64,000 nt of DNA from Ottelia alismoides (taxonomy: Eukaryota > Streptophyta > Magnoliopsida > Alismatales > Hydrocharitaceae), in NCBI GenBank assembly GCA_037367405.1, contig JAZKJV010010760.1:822001-886000 (forward strand), given 5' to 3'. The notes under the pieces were generated by a model, which saw only the letters and a program-made list of their open reading frames with translations, did no database searches and had not been told where the DNA came from. Position 1 is the first letter of the stretch; each line of letters begins with the position of its first letter. Below, piece after piece: positions 1 through 12,100 of the stretch. The translations under genes were made by a program, and so were the position numbers.

Positions 1-798
1 TTGGAGTTCATCTGTAAAAGTTAGGTTTTTGGCCCTCATTGTAAATAGTACTGATTAAAATATTCATTCTATTCATTATTTATTATTTCTATAAGTTGAT
101 AATTTTAGAATCTTGTAAATAATATACATAATACATATACATATTGAAATTAGAATTAAAACCAAAAAGAATTTGTAAAATTATATAAGCTTATGTAATA
201 CATAGGCAAAATACCTATATTATAGATATACATGAATAAAAGGGGAACACATTCTTTTATTATTTTATTCTTTCATATTTTTATTAAATTGTAAATATTA
301 CATCTAATTTCTTAAAAATACAAATCCAAAATAAAAACAAATAAAATACATTAAATAAATAACGTATATATATAATATATAGGTAAAATACCTATAAGTA
401 TACCTACATATACATATACCTATTTATTTAAATATGTAAATAAACTCATAAAAATTAAACAAAAATATATCTACACTCACAAAAATAAGTTATAAATTTA
501 TAAAATAAGAAAAATAAAATAATAAAATAAAATATACAAAATAACAATAAAATACACAAAATACATGTAAATACACGTATAAACACATTATTAAAATAAA
601 ACCATAATAAAATACATCAAAAAATTAAATAAAAATCATAAAAAATACTACATTTATTAATACACATTTTTATTTTATAAGTAAAATTTAATAAATTCAT
701 TTATTAGGTTAAAATAATGAGTCAAATTCGGGCTGACATGGACCAATCACAGCCCTGCCAATGTTGACTGCGGTCAACTGTCCCCTCAGCCTCCGCAG

Positions 799-1205
799 CC
801 CGTCAAATCTGTCCAGCCTTGTGTTTTCGCCAAATTTTCCCGATCAACCCGTCGCTCCAATGACATCGGTCCCTTCACGGAAATTACTCCCAAAACATTG
901 TACATACACGCCCATGGCTTGTTTCCTTTGTATATAGCTTGTATTCCTTATTTTTGGCCGGTCAATAAGGGCTCCCATTATGCTCATAAATAATTCAGCC
1001 ACCAGCCCGTCAAATCTGTCAGACCCCCCGTCTTCTCCCATTTTTCCCGGCCGCCCCGTCCATCGATCGCAATAGATTCCTTCACAAGAAATGTTCCTGA
1101 CATATTGTACATCCATGCCCAAGGCTTGTTTCCCTTGTATATATCACATATTCCTTATTATTTGTAGGTCCATAAGGGCACATACACATATTTATAAATA
1201 AGTTC
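799..1205 (+). repeat. Tandem duplication in U3 of B's LTR
   Basis: Two diverged copies of a ~207-bp segment start with CCCGTCAAATCTG at 799 and 1006. Both contain a CCTTCAC..GAAAT block, an ACATTGTACAT..C..CCCA block, GGCTTGTTTCC and a TATA-like ATAAATA near the end. The right LTR carries the same duplication near 26610-27015. Its position just upstream of the likely start site suggests a duplicated enhancer/promoter, as seen in many retroelement U3 regions. Confidence 0.7.
1190..1200 (+). promoter_or_regulatory. Predicted TATA box of element B
   Basis: ATTTATAAATA sits at the transition from AT-rich U3 to the C-rich and then GC-rich part of the LTR. The copy in the right LTR is at 27006-27015. 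Transcription would be expected to start about 30 bp downstream. An upstream ATAAATAATTC near 985 belongs to the first copy of the duplication and could be an alternative. Confidence 0.55.
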
Positions 1206-2297
1206 CCCCTCCTCCTTGGCCGAATTTGGCCAACTTACTTCCCCCAAAACACCTTGAATTCCGTCCTAGACGAGCCCTTGTGACAGGAGGAGCTCCATAG
1301 CACCGTGAATTGGCTGGAGGAGGAAGAAATTTTGTCGCGGCGGAGCTCCGACGTCCATCCTGCTCCCTGGAGGCCCCCAGGTATAAGAGCTGCGCATTTA
1401 CTCATTTTAGTTAGAATTTTATGTAGCTTTTTATTCGTGCATTTAGATTAGTGTTTAGTTCTTAGGTGTAGCGTAAAATCGAGTACCCGTAGTTCGCCGG
1501 AGCTCCGCTCCGGCGAGTATTTCACGGTACCCCCGACGTTTTCCGACCACCCTCTCGCCTCCATTTTCCTGCCCTTTCATTTTCCCACGCCCCAAGCACC
1601 TTCACTCACCCAGATCTTCACCAATCTGGAGATCCGATCTCCATCCCCCACCCGTCGCCGGAGATCTTCACCTGAAGCCCCCCTCCATCCATTTTCAGTT
1701 CTAACGGGACGAAGCAGTTTGCCCTCGTCCCTTGTTTCATTCTATGCAGGTACAAGGTGCTTTGAGGCACCTGGAGGTGTTCTTTGACGCTCGCCGGAGG
1801 TACCTGGAGCGCCATCTCGACATCGAACTGGTGGCGGCGCTCCGGTGACCTCCTGGCCAATCTGAGGCCTCCTGCAGTTAGCTAGAAGCACCTGCGACGT
1901 GTTGGGATCCTTCAGGAGCGGCAAAGACCGGCGGAGGTGTGAGATATCACCGGAAGAAGCTCGCCCCGACGAGCGTTCTTCCTTGTTCGTTCAGCCATCG
2001 CCCCCGTCGTTGGATGAAGATGGAGGCCCAGATTGAAGATCAGCCGTCAGATCTCGCCTGGAGATCTAATCCACACCGTGTATCCGCGAAGTGTCATCGG
2101 CTCACGTGGAGGCGCTACGTGGATAAGTCACGAAGCTCAACCGTCAGATCCATCGCCTTTGGGGGTAATTTCCACTTATACCCCCGCTTTTTATGGTATT
2201 TAATTTTTAATATTGTAAATTAAATGTCACGTTGTAAATAAATTGTAAACTTTGCAGTAGGACCCTTGTAGTTTTTATAATTACTATTTGGTCCCTC

Positions 2298-2329
2298 CGC
2301 GCCTCACGTGCAGTCCCACGTGAGGCGCG
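2298..2329 (+). promoter_or_regulatory. G-box palindrome in B's LTR
   Basis: The arms CGCGCCTCACGTG and CACGTGAGGCGCG form a perfect 13-bp stem around a 6-nt spacer, and each arm contains the CACGTG G-box core bound by plant bZIP/bHLH factors. The second LTR keeps a perfect stem at 28101-28132 with one change only in the spacer. Confidence 0.6.
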
Positions 2330-3583
2330 TGATTTTTGCAGTATATACCCTAGCGTTTTTGTTATTTGTAAAATAGTTCCAAAAATTAAAATAAATATTT
2401 ATTCTTTTGGTATTTTTGCATGGAGCCCCCTGTATTTATTTTATTTGCAAAAATACCCCTACCAGGCTGCTTAAATTTTATGTCTTTTATCTATTTATTA
2501 AAAATACCTATGCAGCTCCTAAAAATCCACAAAAATTAGGTTAGATGCTTCATGTAGTGTACCTTCATGCCACGTATCCAGTCTGCATTTTTTGCCTTTA
2601 ACCTAATTATTAAAAATGAAAAAGGAGCCCTTTTTATACTGTTTAAATTAGAAAATACAAAAAATTATAAAATCTTTTTGAAAAATTACAAAAAATTATA
2701 TATGGTATATTTATATATATATTGAGTCCAGAAATTGGAAAACCCTAAAAATAAGAAAAAGAAAAATAAAAAATTTAGAAAGCTCCAAAATCCAAAAAAT
2801 ATAAAAACCCTTGAAAAACACCAAAAATATGCATTCTTATTTTATAATTATCTATATATTATTATTTACATATTAAAATTAATTTGGGTTATTTTTAGAT
2901 TTATTTTATATTTTTTTTAAAAAAACCCAAATTAGTTTCGGCCTATTTAATTAGTTCCATATTGAGGACATTTTTGAAATTAAAAATACATAAAAATTAG
3001 AAAAATTCCATAAGAAAAATAACTAAAAAAATATACAAAAATATAAAAAGCCAAAAAAATATTATATGTAATATATATTGAGTATTTATATAAATATTTA
3101 ACCCTATACTACTCCTCTCTCTCTTCCTATATATATATATATCTTTATATATATATATGTATACATATCTATATTATATAATTAAAAATATAAAAAAATA
3201 TATCAAATATAAAACAAAATAAAAATTATAAATACAAAATAAAAATTATAAAAACAAAATAAAAATTAAAAAAAATATATAAAATTAAAAACCCACAAAA
3301 ACAATAAAGAATTGGACATGGTCATTGAATTGAATAATTGCACCACCAATTCTCACCACATCACCATTCGCCTCCCAGTGTTCGACCTCTACTTGTGCTT
3401 ACACCTATACACACTTGCATGTAGAGTTATAATAAATTTTAACTCCACATTTTTTATATTCATTGCATATATTTTATTGTGGGTTAATTGTTGATTGATT
3501 TGAGGATTATTGAGCGGTCACCGCATCGACTATTGATCCGCCTTGTGGATTAATACGACCCTTAATTTTCCTCTTTCATCAAA

Positions 3584-3601
3584 TGGTGTCGTTGCCGGGG
3601 A
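3584..3601 (+). other. Primer-binding site of element B (tRNA-Asp type)
   Basis: TGGTGTCGTTGCCGGGGA begins 2 nt after the LTR end. It matches the complement of the 3' end of plant tRNA-Asp (TGGCGCCGTTGCCGGGGA) at 16 of 18 positions. The perfect form occurs in element A. Athila-type elements are known to use tRNA-Asp. Confidence 0.85.
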
Positions 3602-4404
3602 GGCAACGGATTTTGTGTGGTTATTTGTTCATTTATTTAATTCTTTGCTCATGTCCATTATTAATTTGTTTATTTGATTTTTATTGAGATTATTGATTGG
3701 TTGTTCTGACCTATATCTTTTATTTGTCTTTGATGCGAGGGACCGCCAAGCGAAGGAGGACCTCCTAGGAGGACCTATGCACCCCATCAAGGCAAAGTTG
3801 GCTTTTCTACGCCAGCCAACGGAAGAGAGCATCAAAAGGAGATGAAGGAGAATTTTTGAAGACGGACTCTATTCTTATGCATTTTATTTTATTATGTATA
3901 TTTATGTGAGAGAGTGACACTTAGAATTTTGTAATAATACATGACTCTCACAGGTACACTTCGACTCCTGAGGTCCAGTGCCCGAGGGATTGTTCCCTTG
4001 GGGGCCTCGACGGTTTTGACACTTTTTCTTTTCTTTTCTTTATTTTATTTTTATTATTTTGTGTGAATGAGCCCTTAGGAATTGCTTGCTCGTAGAGTTA
4101 GGTCCAAACACCCTAATATATTTGCATGTACCTATAGTTCGCTTTGGACCTAGATTAAACTCTAAACAGTCGCCTCACCATCTTCAAGCCTACGTGTCGT
4201 GAGCTCTCCCTGCCAAGCGCTTCTCCTGGACTCGATATGTCGAGAGGAGGAGGGGTGAGCCTAGACCGGACTCCTGGCTTGAAGATCGGCGAGCGACTTG
4301 TGGTGCTTCACGATAATAGCGATTTCTGAACCTAGGGCGACTTCTTCGGCTTGCATTTGCATATAGCTTAGGTTTCAAATTCTTTTATGCATCTCGCATG
4401 GAGA
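3602..4404 (+). other. Leader of element B, first part
   Basis: Noncoding leader after the PBS. It aligns with the C2 leader (35956-36770): both share a purine-rich block beginning CGAGGG.CCGC (3734 and 36129), GTTAGGTCCAAA.CCCTAA and a CATTTGCATATAG box. A stem-loop is possible near 3990-4005 (GAGGGA / TCCCTT). The leader is cut at 4409 by element A and resumes at 19703. Confidence 0.7.
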
Positions 4405-4409
4405 GAGCT
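4405..4409. repeat. Left target-site duplication of element A
   Basis: GAGCT directly precedes the left LTR at 4410 and is repeated exactly at 19698-19702 after the right LTR. Five bp is the usual duplication size for Ty3/gypsy integration. It fixes the ends of A and shows that A landed in B's leader. Confidence 0.95.
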
Positions 4410-5420
4410 TGACGGGTCCGCAAAAGCTGCGATAAGAAATCGTTTTTATCGTTCGTGCGTGAAAATAATTAAAGTCGTTCGTTGTAGGCGGCGATCGGAA
4501 CAATCAAGAAATAACCACAATTTTAAAACAAATTCAATCCAGTGGTTTTTATATTTATTTTACTTGGGCAAGTCCCAAGGTTGATCACAAGGAGGCAAAG
4601 GAACAACCTAGATTATTGTCTATCCAATTTTGAGTTCGGTTTTCAAGGCGGTCTTTTTTTGGATTTTTTCAATGCAATATGAGATGCAAAATGCAAATTC
4701 AGCCTATTTTAGGGACTAAAATGTAAAATACGTTCAAACGGTGTCCGAAAATTACGAAACTTGGCCGAGATGTAAAAAATGATGAAAGAAGTGCACTGTA
4801 ATTTTTTTGGAATTTTTAGATGCAATATGAATTTTTTACGAATTTTTAATTGCAAACAGAATGAATTTTCAATATTTGATTTTAATAAATATTAAACCTA
4901 CTTATTTTCGAGAACTAAATATTTTTAAGATCTATCACAAGGTAATGGATCCTAGAAAAATCCTAGATCACAAAAATGTAGGGTCTAATACCTATTAAAA
5001 TTCAAACATTGAAATGCACAAAATGATTTTTACAAGGCAACTAAAGCAGGCAAATGCAATGATTTTTGGGCACAATGTTAATCAAATTAATCTCTACGAT
5101 ATTTGATTTTTGGGGAATTTTTAGAGCAACGGTTGATTAACTATCAATTTTAGAGCAAGAGATGGGTAAAATATGCAAATTTTCACAAAACAATTATTTA
5201 TTCATTAACCATCAATCAGAAAATTACCCACAACATGTCAAAACGTAGAGAATTAATTAACCAACATCATGCTATTTTTGGATTAATAAAATAATGTAGA
5301 TAAGATGTCCAAATATACGAGGGAACACAGGGGTACAGATGCAAATATAAATAAATAAATTAACATGTAAAGGGTTGAAATGTAAATACCTATACCCGTG
5401 GGGGTATTTGTGCAAAATGT

Positions 5421-5576
5421 CCAAGGGGCACGTGCTGCGCACGTGCCCTTGGATGCGGGGACTGAGACGCGAATATGGGAACTCCAGGGGGGTCACGTGC
5501 AGATCACGTGACCCCTGGGATGAGGAGGATGGGTGACGTCGACCCCCCACGCACGTGCGCCTCACGTGTGGGGGTC
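5421..5576. promoter_or_regulatory. Cluster of three G-box palindromes in A's LTR
   Basis: Three consecutive inverted repeats each contain CACGTG. At 5421-5452, CCAAGGGGCACGTGC pairs with GCACGTGCCCTTGG apart from one unpaired G. At 5489-5515, GGGGTCACGTG and CACGTGACCCC pair perfectly around 5 nt. At 5541-5576, GACCCCC pairs with GGGGGTC and encloses two CACGTG cores. The other LTR has the same cluster near 17575-17755, with an extra ~24 bp inside the second palindrome. Confidence 0.6.
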
Positions 5577-6327
5577 TCGGGCTCCGTGCCCAGCGGCGAA
5601 GGCGGTGGGGCAGGCGGTGGTAGCCGCTGTCGAGGGCGGTCGGGGGAGCGTCGGCCGAAAGTCGGCCTCCCTCTGGCCGACACACGGCCTAGAGGGCGGC
5701 GTAAGAGGAGTCGAGGGCACAGCAGCGGCGGCGAGCGGAGTCAGAGGCGGTGGTCGTCGATAAAGTCGGTGGAGACCGCTCCTGGTGGCTGTTGGCTGAA
5801 GATGCACAGCTGCGGCGGAGAGGGTGAGATATATGGTCGGCGTTGGTGACGCGTAAGGCGGAGGCGAGCGATGATGTCCGAATCGTGGCCGAAGCGCGGG
5901 GCTCCGGTGGTGTCGAAGGCGGTGGCGTTGGAGAAGGCGATGTCGGAGGAGCTTCAGTGGCGTGGTGGCGCTGGAGCGGAGTCGGAGGAGAATGAAGGCG
6001 AACGTTGGTCGGTGAAGATGAAGGCCGGCTACGGCGAGGCGGAGGCCTGGCGTATGCGTTGGTGTACCGAGTCAGCGAGGAGGGGAAGCTCCGAGCGGAG
6101 CGGAAGCGAAGAGGTAGAGCGAGAGAGCGGGAGAGAGAGAGAGAGAGATAGAGCGAGCGAGAGAGATAGATTACCGGGGGAAGAAGGCTCGACGGTGAGT
6201 GATGGCCGGAGCGAAGCAGCGCTGGAGGAGCTGCGACGAGGCACCGGGGGGGGGGGCTTCGGATCACGCCGGTGAGGGCTGTCACCACCTGAAGATCGGC
6301 GGATGCCTAGCGTCGATGAGGCGAGTC

Positions 6328-6340
6328 CCTTTAAATAGGA
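6328..6340 (-). promoter_or_regulatory. Predicted TATA box of element A (3' LTR copy)
   Basis: The minus strand reads CCTATTTAAAGGG between AT-rich U3 and the GC-rich transcribed part. The copy in the 5' LTR, the one that would drive the genomic RNA, is at 18501-18513. Confidence 0.5.
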
Positions 6341-6608
6341 TAGGGTTACGGGGACCGCGGAGGTTGGTTGGCCGTTGGCGAAGATAGCGGGGGACCGGCG
6401 ACAGTTGGGAAGGGAAGGGCGGCGGGCGCGAGGTTGGGGGTGACGCACAGCGGCCGTCCGATCGGCCGAGATCGGACGACCAATTATGCGCCACGTGGCG
6501 AGGAAGGGGGCAAGGGCGCGCACGTGCTTGGCGCGTGCCTCGCACGTGCGATGGCTTTTTAATTTTAATTTTTTTTATAAAAACGATATAATAAAAAGGC
6601 GAAAAGTG

Positions 6609-6647
6609 GCTGACACGTGGCGGCCTCTGGGGCGGCCACGTGTCAGC
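6609..6647. promoter_or_regulatory. Long U3 palindrome with G-box
   Basis: GCTGACACGTGGC (6609-6621) and GCCACGTGTCAGC (6635-6647) form a perfect 13-bp stem around a 13-nt spacer. The 5' LTR copy (18797-18835) has one mismatched pair. The diverged LTR of element D has a differently composed palindrome in the same context (58143-58187), followed in both by CCAGAAAAAT. Confidence 0.6.
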
Positions 6648-7509
6648 ACCAGAAAAATCCGGAAATAAAAGATTTCTAAAATCTCTAAAAAAATAGCAAA
6701 TGACCTCGGATCGAAAAAGTTCCTTCACGAAAAATGCTCGTCTCGACGAGATCTACAACTTTCATGAAGACATCAAAGCCAAATTCGATCAAATGTGAAA
6801 AGTGAATTTTTGGGGTATCCCATGTACATAGAATACCTTGATTTTTGGGTTTTCTCATTTTTTTTGTCAATTTTAAACACGATAAAAATCCGGAAAAATA
6901 AGGAAAACTCAAAGATAAATAAAAGAGACCTTAATCAAATTTTTTTGGATTTTTATTAATAAAGAAAATATACACATAAAATACAGGTCAAAAAGCCGTG
7001 AAAATACAATGTACAAAAGAGGCCCAAAACCCAACTTTCACATACGAGCTCCGATTCACTTGAACTTGGTCTTGTTTTGAAGGTAATTGAATGTGCATTA
7101 GTTCAAAAGTGAGTAGGATCAAATCGGACACTGGATGGGGAAGATATGTGGCTTTTAGTCCGAAAATCCTGAAACTAGGGTTTGGGTTTTTGGTCCACTT
7201 ACCTGGGTTAATTATTTTTTTGTATTTTTCATTTATTCTTGTTAGTGATGTGTACACAGTGGAAGTGAGTTTGTGGTATGCGGTGTCAGCATGAAGGAGT
7301 TAAAAATAGGAGAAGTTAGGCTATTTACAGGTCAATTTTTGGCTTGGATTTTTGGCTTCTTATTTTATGCAGAAATTAATGCTAAAATGCAATTCTTATG
7401 CAATCATGCCCGGATGCTAATTATGCGAAATAAATGCAGAAATGCAGTTGATCTTGAGGGACTTGAGCCTAATTAATGAGACTTAGAGTGATGAATCCAA
7501 GATTCATCA

Positions 7510-7545
7510 TCCCCCTATACTTAAACCATGCTCGTCCCTGAGCAT
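7510..7545 (-). other. Polypurine tract of element A with pre-PPT hairpin
   Basis: On the minus strand TAAGTATAGGGGGA directly precedes the LTR start TGATGAATC, as expected for the plus-strand primer. Just upstream, ATGCTC and GAGCAT (plus 7528-7533 and 7540-7545) form a perfect 6-bp stem with loop AGGGAC in sense. Element B has the same arrangement with other stem bases. Confidence 0.8.
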
Positions 7546-8825
7546 CAAAAAGAAATGCCATGAAGTGAAATGAGACTGGGTTCCATACCAAGACCATGAA
7601 CTGAAGGTGAAAGTGAAACTAAACTTGACCTTTGGATTAATAATGTGGCGGAACTTCTGTGAGACTTAGAATTTTAAAATCAACAGCCCTCAAGTTCTAC
7701 ACATCATTGACACAGTTTCAACTCAGAAGTCATCTTAGATCAATCCTCTTCCCAAAGTATACCCTATGAACATTGAATAACCGACTCATGTGTGTGAAGG
7801 GTTTTAGCTCTTCCCATTCAGAATGCTGGACTACCATGCTCCTCTCCTCTCCAGTAACTCGTCCTCGGGGAGTCAGGTATTTCCTTCTAAGGTCTGTCGT
7901 GCTGTGTTCACAATCGAATGAGGGAGAAGATAGAAGAAAGAGAAAAGAACTGGAGGGTGGCCAGTGTAGTCACCTCTCCTTGTGGAGATGGCCAGTGTAG
8001 CCGAGTCTCCACCAAGATCTGCAGGTTTCTGAAGCTTGGACCTTTTTGGTCGGATTTTTATTTGGTAGAATGCTTCTATGTATTTGGAATTTTTGGTGGT
8101 TCTGCTTGGATCTTGTTGTGCCCCTACGGATATAGAATCTTTTGTTCCGTACATTTTTTTGGGTCTTAGAAAAATTGTGCCCAGCCGTCCATCCCTTTTC
8201 CGAAGCTTTATTTCAACCCGTACTCCGGTCTTTAGATTTCCACGCTACCAGAAAAGAGACTCACACAGTCTTCCAACATCCCGTTTGGGTTGAGCTAAGT
8301 GCATAGTGCGAGAGTGCGAATTAATTCCCTATTCCAGAGTTGTACCCAGAATGAAGAGACCAGGTTAGACACTAAGAGTCAAACGCTGCACATTGTCATG
8401 TGGAACTTAAGGAATTAAGTCAAAAAGACCTGAAGCTCTTAAAATTCTATTTCTCGGTGAAGTTCCTCTGAAAATTAGGTGGATTAAGGTCAAGCCCAGA
8501 CCACTCTCGGTTTCGGCTCATAACTCGGTTCAGAATCCAATGACTTTTCACAGATGCAAATGCATGCGGTGATGGATGGAGTGCAGGTGTGTGAAATGCA
8601 GACATTTCATTTTTTTTGACATTTTATGCAGGGGATTTTTTTATGCAGAAAATGGAATAAGAAGCCTCTTTTTCATTCTTTTTTTTTTAGAAAATTAGGG
8701 CAAGTCAGTGTTTTTCTTTCTTTCTTCTCTTTTTTTTTTCAAGTTAGTACCCACCCCGTAAATACATATAGACTTACGCGAAAGTACGAGATATGGGTAA
8801 AATATATACAAAGTATATATACAGA
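7546..8825 (-). other. 3' untranslated region of element A
   Basis: About 1.3 kb between the hairpins and the PPT. It aligns in part with the 3' UTRs of B (24040-25236), C1 and C2. A shared block near 7870-8010 contains CTACACTGG twice about 31 bp apart and a LRR.Y reading-frame motif. A 93-codon frame (7873-8154) spans part of this block, but its N-terminal part has no counterpart elsewhere. Confidence 0.55.
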
Positions 8826-9103
8826 CCCCCCTATACTTAGCGAGTGCTGTGTCCTCAGAGCACAAGAAGCGTAAAGAAGACATAGCTCGGGCTAAGCGTA
8901 AGAGAGTGAGAAAGAAAAAAGAAACGAAAAGCGGTCAGGAAATGAGGAGAGTATATACGGGTGGATGTCGGTTCCCCCTATACTTAGGCTCTGAACAGCC
9001 TAAGTATGGAAGAAGGGTGGATATGGAGCGAATGGGAGTTAGGAGAAGAATGATATATACAGATGGCATTGGTCCCCCCTATACTTAGGCCTTGGCCTAA
9101 GTA
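8826..9103 (-). repeat. PPT-like hairpins of element A
   Basis: Three inverted repeats, each ending in sense with CTAAGTATAGGGGG or a close variant. At 8826-8902 the hairpin is long, with a GCTATGTCTTC..ACGCTTAG interior; at 8974-9008 and 9074-9103 they are short (for example TACTTAGGC / GCCTAAGTA). The long form matches the fifth hairpin of B, C1 and C2. The hairpin at 9074-9103 overlaps the pol stop codon. Confidence 0.75.
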
Positions 9104-12100
9104 AAGGAAGAAGCTGTACAAGGAGACCAATGTGGTCGGGAGGGAGGGTGGGAGTGGTCAGATAGATTTTCAATATCCTCGCTCTGCGTGAAATAGATGG
9201 CCTTGACTTGAACTGTTTGTTCTTTGGGTGATTCAATGTATGGCTTCAGCATTTGTCCATTTACTGAGAACGGTTGTGCATTTTCTTTGAGTTCGGTAAT
9301 GTCTACGCTTCCATTGGTATGCACATCGACGACAATGTAGGGACCCGTCCATTTTGATTTGAGTTTCCCATGAAAAATCTTCAACCGAGCATTAAACAAC
9401 CACACTTTTTGTCCAGGGACGAAGGTCTTCTCTCGAATGTGTCTATCATGCCATCTCTTGACCTTGTCCTTATAAATCACACTGTTGTCATATGCCCGAT
9501 TTCGGATTTCAATTAGCTCATTCAGATTTAAGTCTCGACATAGTTTCCCAAGGTGACAACTCCAATTCAACTTTTTGATCGCCCATTCAGATTTGTGGAT
9601 TAATTCTGCAGGAAGATGACATGGCTTGCCATAGATCATCCTAAAAGGTGAAGTACCGAGTGGAGTCTTATAGGCTGTCCTATAGGCCCATAGAACTTGG
9701 TCCAACAGTGTTGACCAATTCTTCCTATCGGGACGAACCAACTTCTGGAGAATGCTCTTCACCTCTCTGTTAGAAACCTCTGCCATGCCGTTAGATTGTG
9801 GATGATACGGGTTGGCTATTCTATGCTCAAATTTGTACTCCTTATCCAAAGATCTCATCTCCCTGTTCACGAAGTGGCTACCTCCATCAGAAATCAATAC
9901 TTTTGGTATCCCGAATCTCGCAATGATGTTATCTTTGATAAACTTACAGACGACTTTGCTATCTGCGGTTCGGGTTGGAATAGCCTCTACCCATCTTGAT
10001 AAATAATCCACCGCTAACAAGATGTACTCAAATCCATTGCTGTTGGGAAAGGGACCCATAAAATCGATCCCCCATGCATCAAAAACATCACAGAAAATTA
10101 TTGGTTGCATGGGCATTTCATCTCTATATCCCATAGTCCCTCCCATTCTTTGACAAATCGGGCATGACCGTACAAATTCATTAGCATCCTGAAATAAGGT
10201 CCGCCAGTAAAATCCATATTGGAGTACCTTGTGCGCGGTTCTCTTTCCCGAATGGTGTCCTCCAGCCTCGAGAGAGTGACAGTGTGTGAGGACACTCTGA
10301 TATTCCTCCTGAGGGATACATCTTCTCCAGACACAATCCGGTCCTTCATAGAAAAGGAAAGGATCGTCCCAATGGTATTTTCTCGAATCCGACTTTAATC
10401 GATCAATCATTTTTTTGGTCCAACCATAGGGAACCTTCTTGGAGACAAGATAGTTCACTATGTCGGAATACCATGGGGTTGACTCAATGACGCAAATCGA
10501 TTCGTCTGGAAAAGTCTCCTTGATTGGTCCGATATCAGGATGATCGTTTTGCTCGATTCGGGAAAGGTGATCAGCAACAACATTCTTTATTCCAGGTTTA
10601 TCCTTGATCTCCAAATTAAACTCCTGGATTAACAAGATCCATCTCAAAAGTCGTGCCTTAGCATCCTTCTTATACATGAGATATCTGATTGCTGTGTGAT
10701 CTGTGAAGATTGTCACCTTGGAGCCCAATATGTATGATCTGAATTTTTCCAGGGCCCAAACAACCGCGAGCATTTCCTTTTCAGTCACTGTATAGTTTCT
10801 CTGTGCAGGGTCCAATACTTTGCTCGCGTAGTGAATCGCATAAGGAATTCCATCTCTTCTTTGACCGAGTACCGCTCCGACAGCAAAATCCGATGCATCA
10901 GTCATGATCTCGAAGGGAAGAGACCAGTCGGGAGCTTGTAATATCGGCGATTCACATATTTTCTTTTTCAGGAGCTCGAAGGCCTCTAGATATCTGTGAT
11001 TTACAATAAACTCGATGTCTTTTCCTAAGAGCTCAGTCAGCGGGCGGGCGATCTTTGAAAAATCAGGAATAAACCGCCGATAAAATCCAACATGCCCTAA
11101 GAACGACCTCACTGACTTGACGTTGGTTGGTGGCTCAAGTTTCTTGATCACATCCACCTTGGCAGGGTCCACCTCCATTCCCTTTTTGGAGATGACGTGC
11201 CCCAACACGATACCCTCAGTCACCATAAAGTGACTCTTCTCCCAGGAGAGTACCAAATTTACCTCCCTGCATCTCTGAAGGACTCGGTCCAAGTGTGCTA
11301 AGCATGTATCAAATGAATCACCATGAACCGAGAAGTCGTCCATGAAGACTTCCAGGAAATCACCAACCATTTCGGCAAATACGGCAATCATGCACCGCTG
11401 AAATGTGCCTAGGGCATTGCAAAGCCCGAATGGCATGCGCTTGAATGCGTAAGTACCGAAGGGACATGTGAACGTGGTCTTTTCCTGGTCCTCGGGAGCG
11501 ATAGATACTTGATTGTAGCCGGAGTACCCATCAAGAAAACAGAAGAATGCTTTCCCTGCAAGTCTCTCCAATATTTGATCAATGAATGGCAGTGGAAAGT
11601 AGTCTTTCTTGGTCGCAGCATTCAGGCGCCGGTAATCGACACAGACGCGCCACGACGTGGGTACTCTGGTCGCGATCTCTACCCCCTCCTCGTTGGTAAC
11701 CATCTGGATTCCCGACTTCTTCGGGACGACATGAAGGGGGGCTACCCACTTGGAGTCAGAAATGGGGTAAATAAATCCTGCTTTGCACCATTTCTCTATT
11801 TCTTTCTTTACTACTTCCCGAAGATTGGGGTTTAATCTTCTCTGGAATTCACGGGAAGGCCTTGCATTATCCTCAACATAAATTTGGTGCGAGCAGAGAG
11901 CGGGGTTTATTCCTACGAGATCCGACACAGTCCAACCTATGGCTTTTCGATTTCGCTCAAGGACTTCGATCAGTCTGGATTCTTGGTCCACAGTTAATGA
12001 TGAGCTAATGATCACAGGGAATTTTTCTTTGGGTCCATTGAGGAATGCATATTTCAGCGTGGGAGGTAGTGGTTTCAGCTCTGGCAATTCTGAATCGTCG

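Larger units (their letters stand above)
1..3581 (+). repeat. 5' LTR of element B (left end cut by window)
   Basis: It matches 25837-29362 almost throughout. It holds an AT-rich U3 (1-720), a duplicated promoter segment (799-1205), a GC-rich stretch (1260-2160), a G-box hairpin (2298-2329) and a long AT-rich tail. It ends in TTTCATCA, followed by AA and the PBS. Short open frames here are not conserved genes. Confidence 0.9.
4410..7509 (-). repeat. 3' LTR of element A
   Basis: Nearly identical to 16561-19697. In transcription sense (right to left) it has a terminal hairpin (7489-7509), AT-rich U3, the 13-bp-stem palindrome (6609-6647), a TATA-like box (6328-6340), a GC-rich stretch with GA repeats (~6115-6175), G-box palindromes (5421-5576) and an AT-rich end. 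Long Arg/Ser/Pro-rich open frames at 5470-6730 reflect GC bias and are not genes. Confidence 0.95.

Noticed and set aside
3584..3601. tRNA gene fragment
   Set aside because: Only the 3'-terminal 18 nt in complementary sense next to an LTR: a primer-binding site.
5272..6728. Several long overlapping open frames on both strands (also 17423-18916)
   Set aside because: They lie in the GC-rich part of A's LTRs, overlap in up to four frames, are Arg/Pro/Ser-rich with GA-repeat runs, and are shared only because the LTRs are copies.
7546..9096. env-like gene after pol in element A
   Set aside because: No long frame, signal peptide or membrane segment is supported; only a short conserved block is seen.
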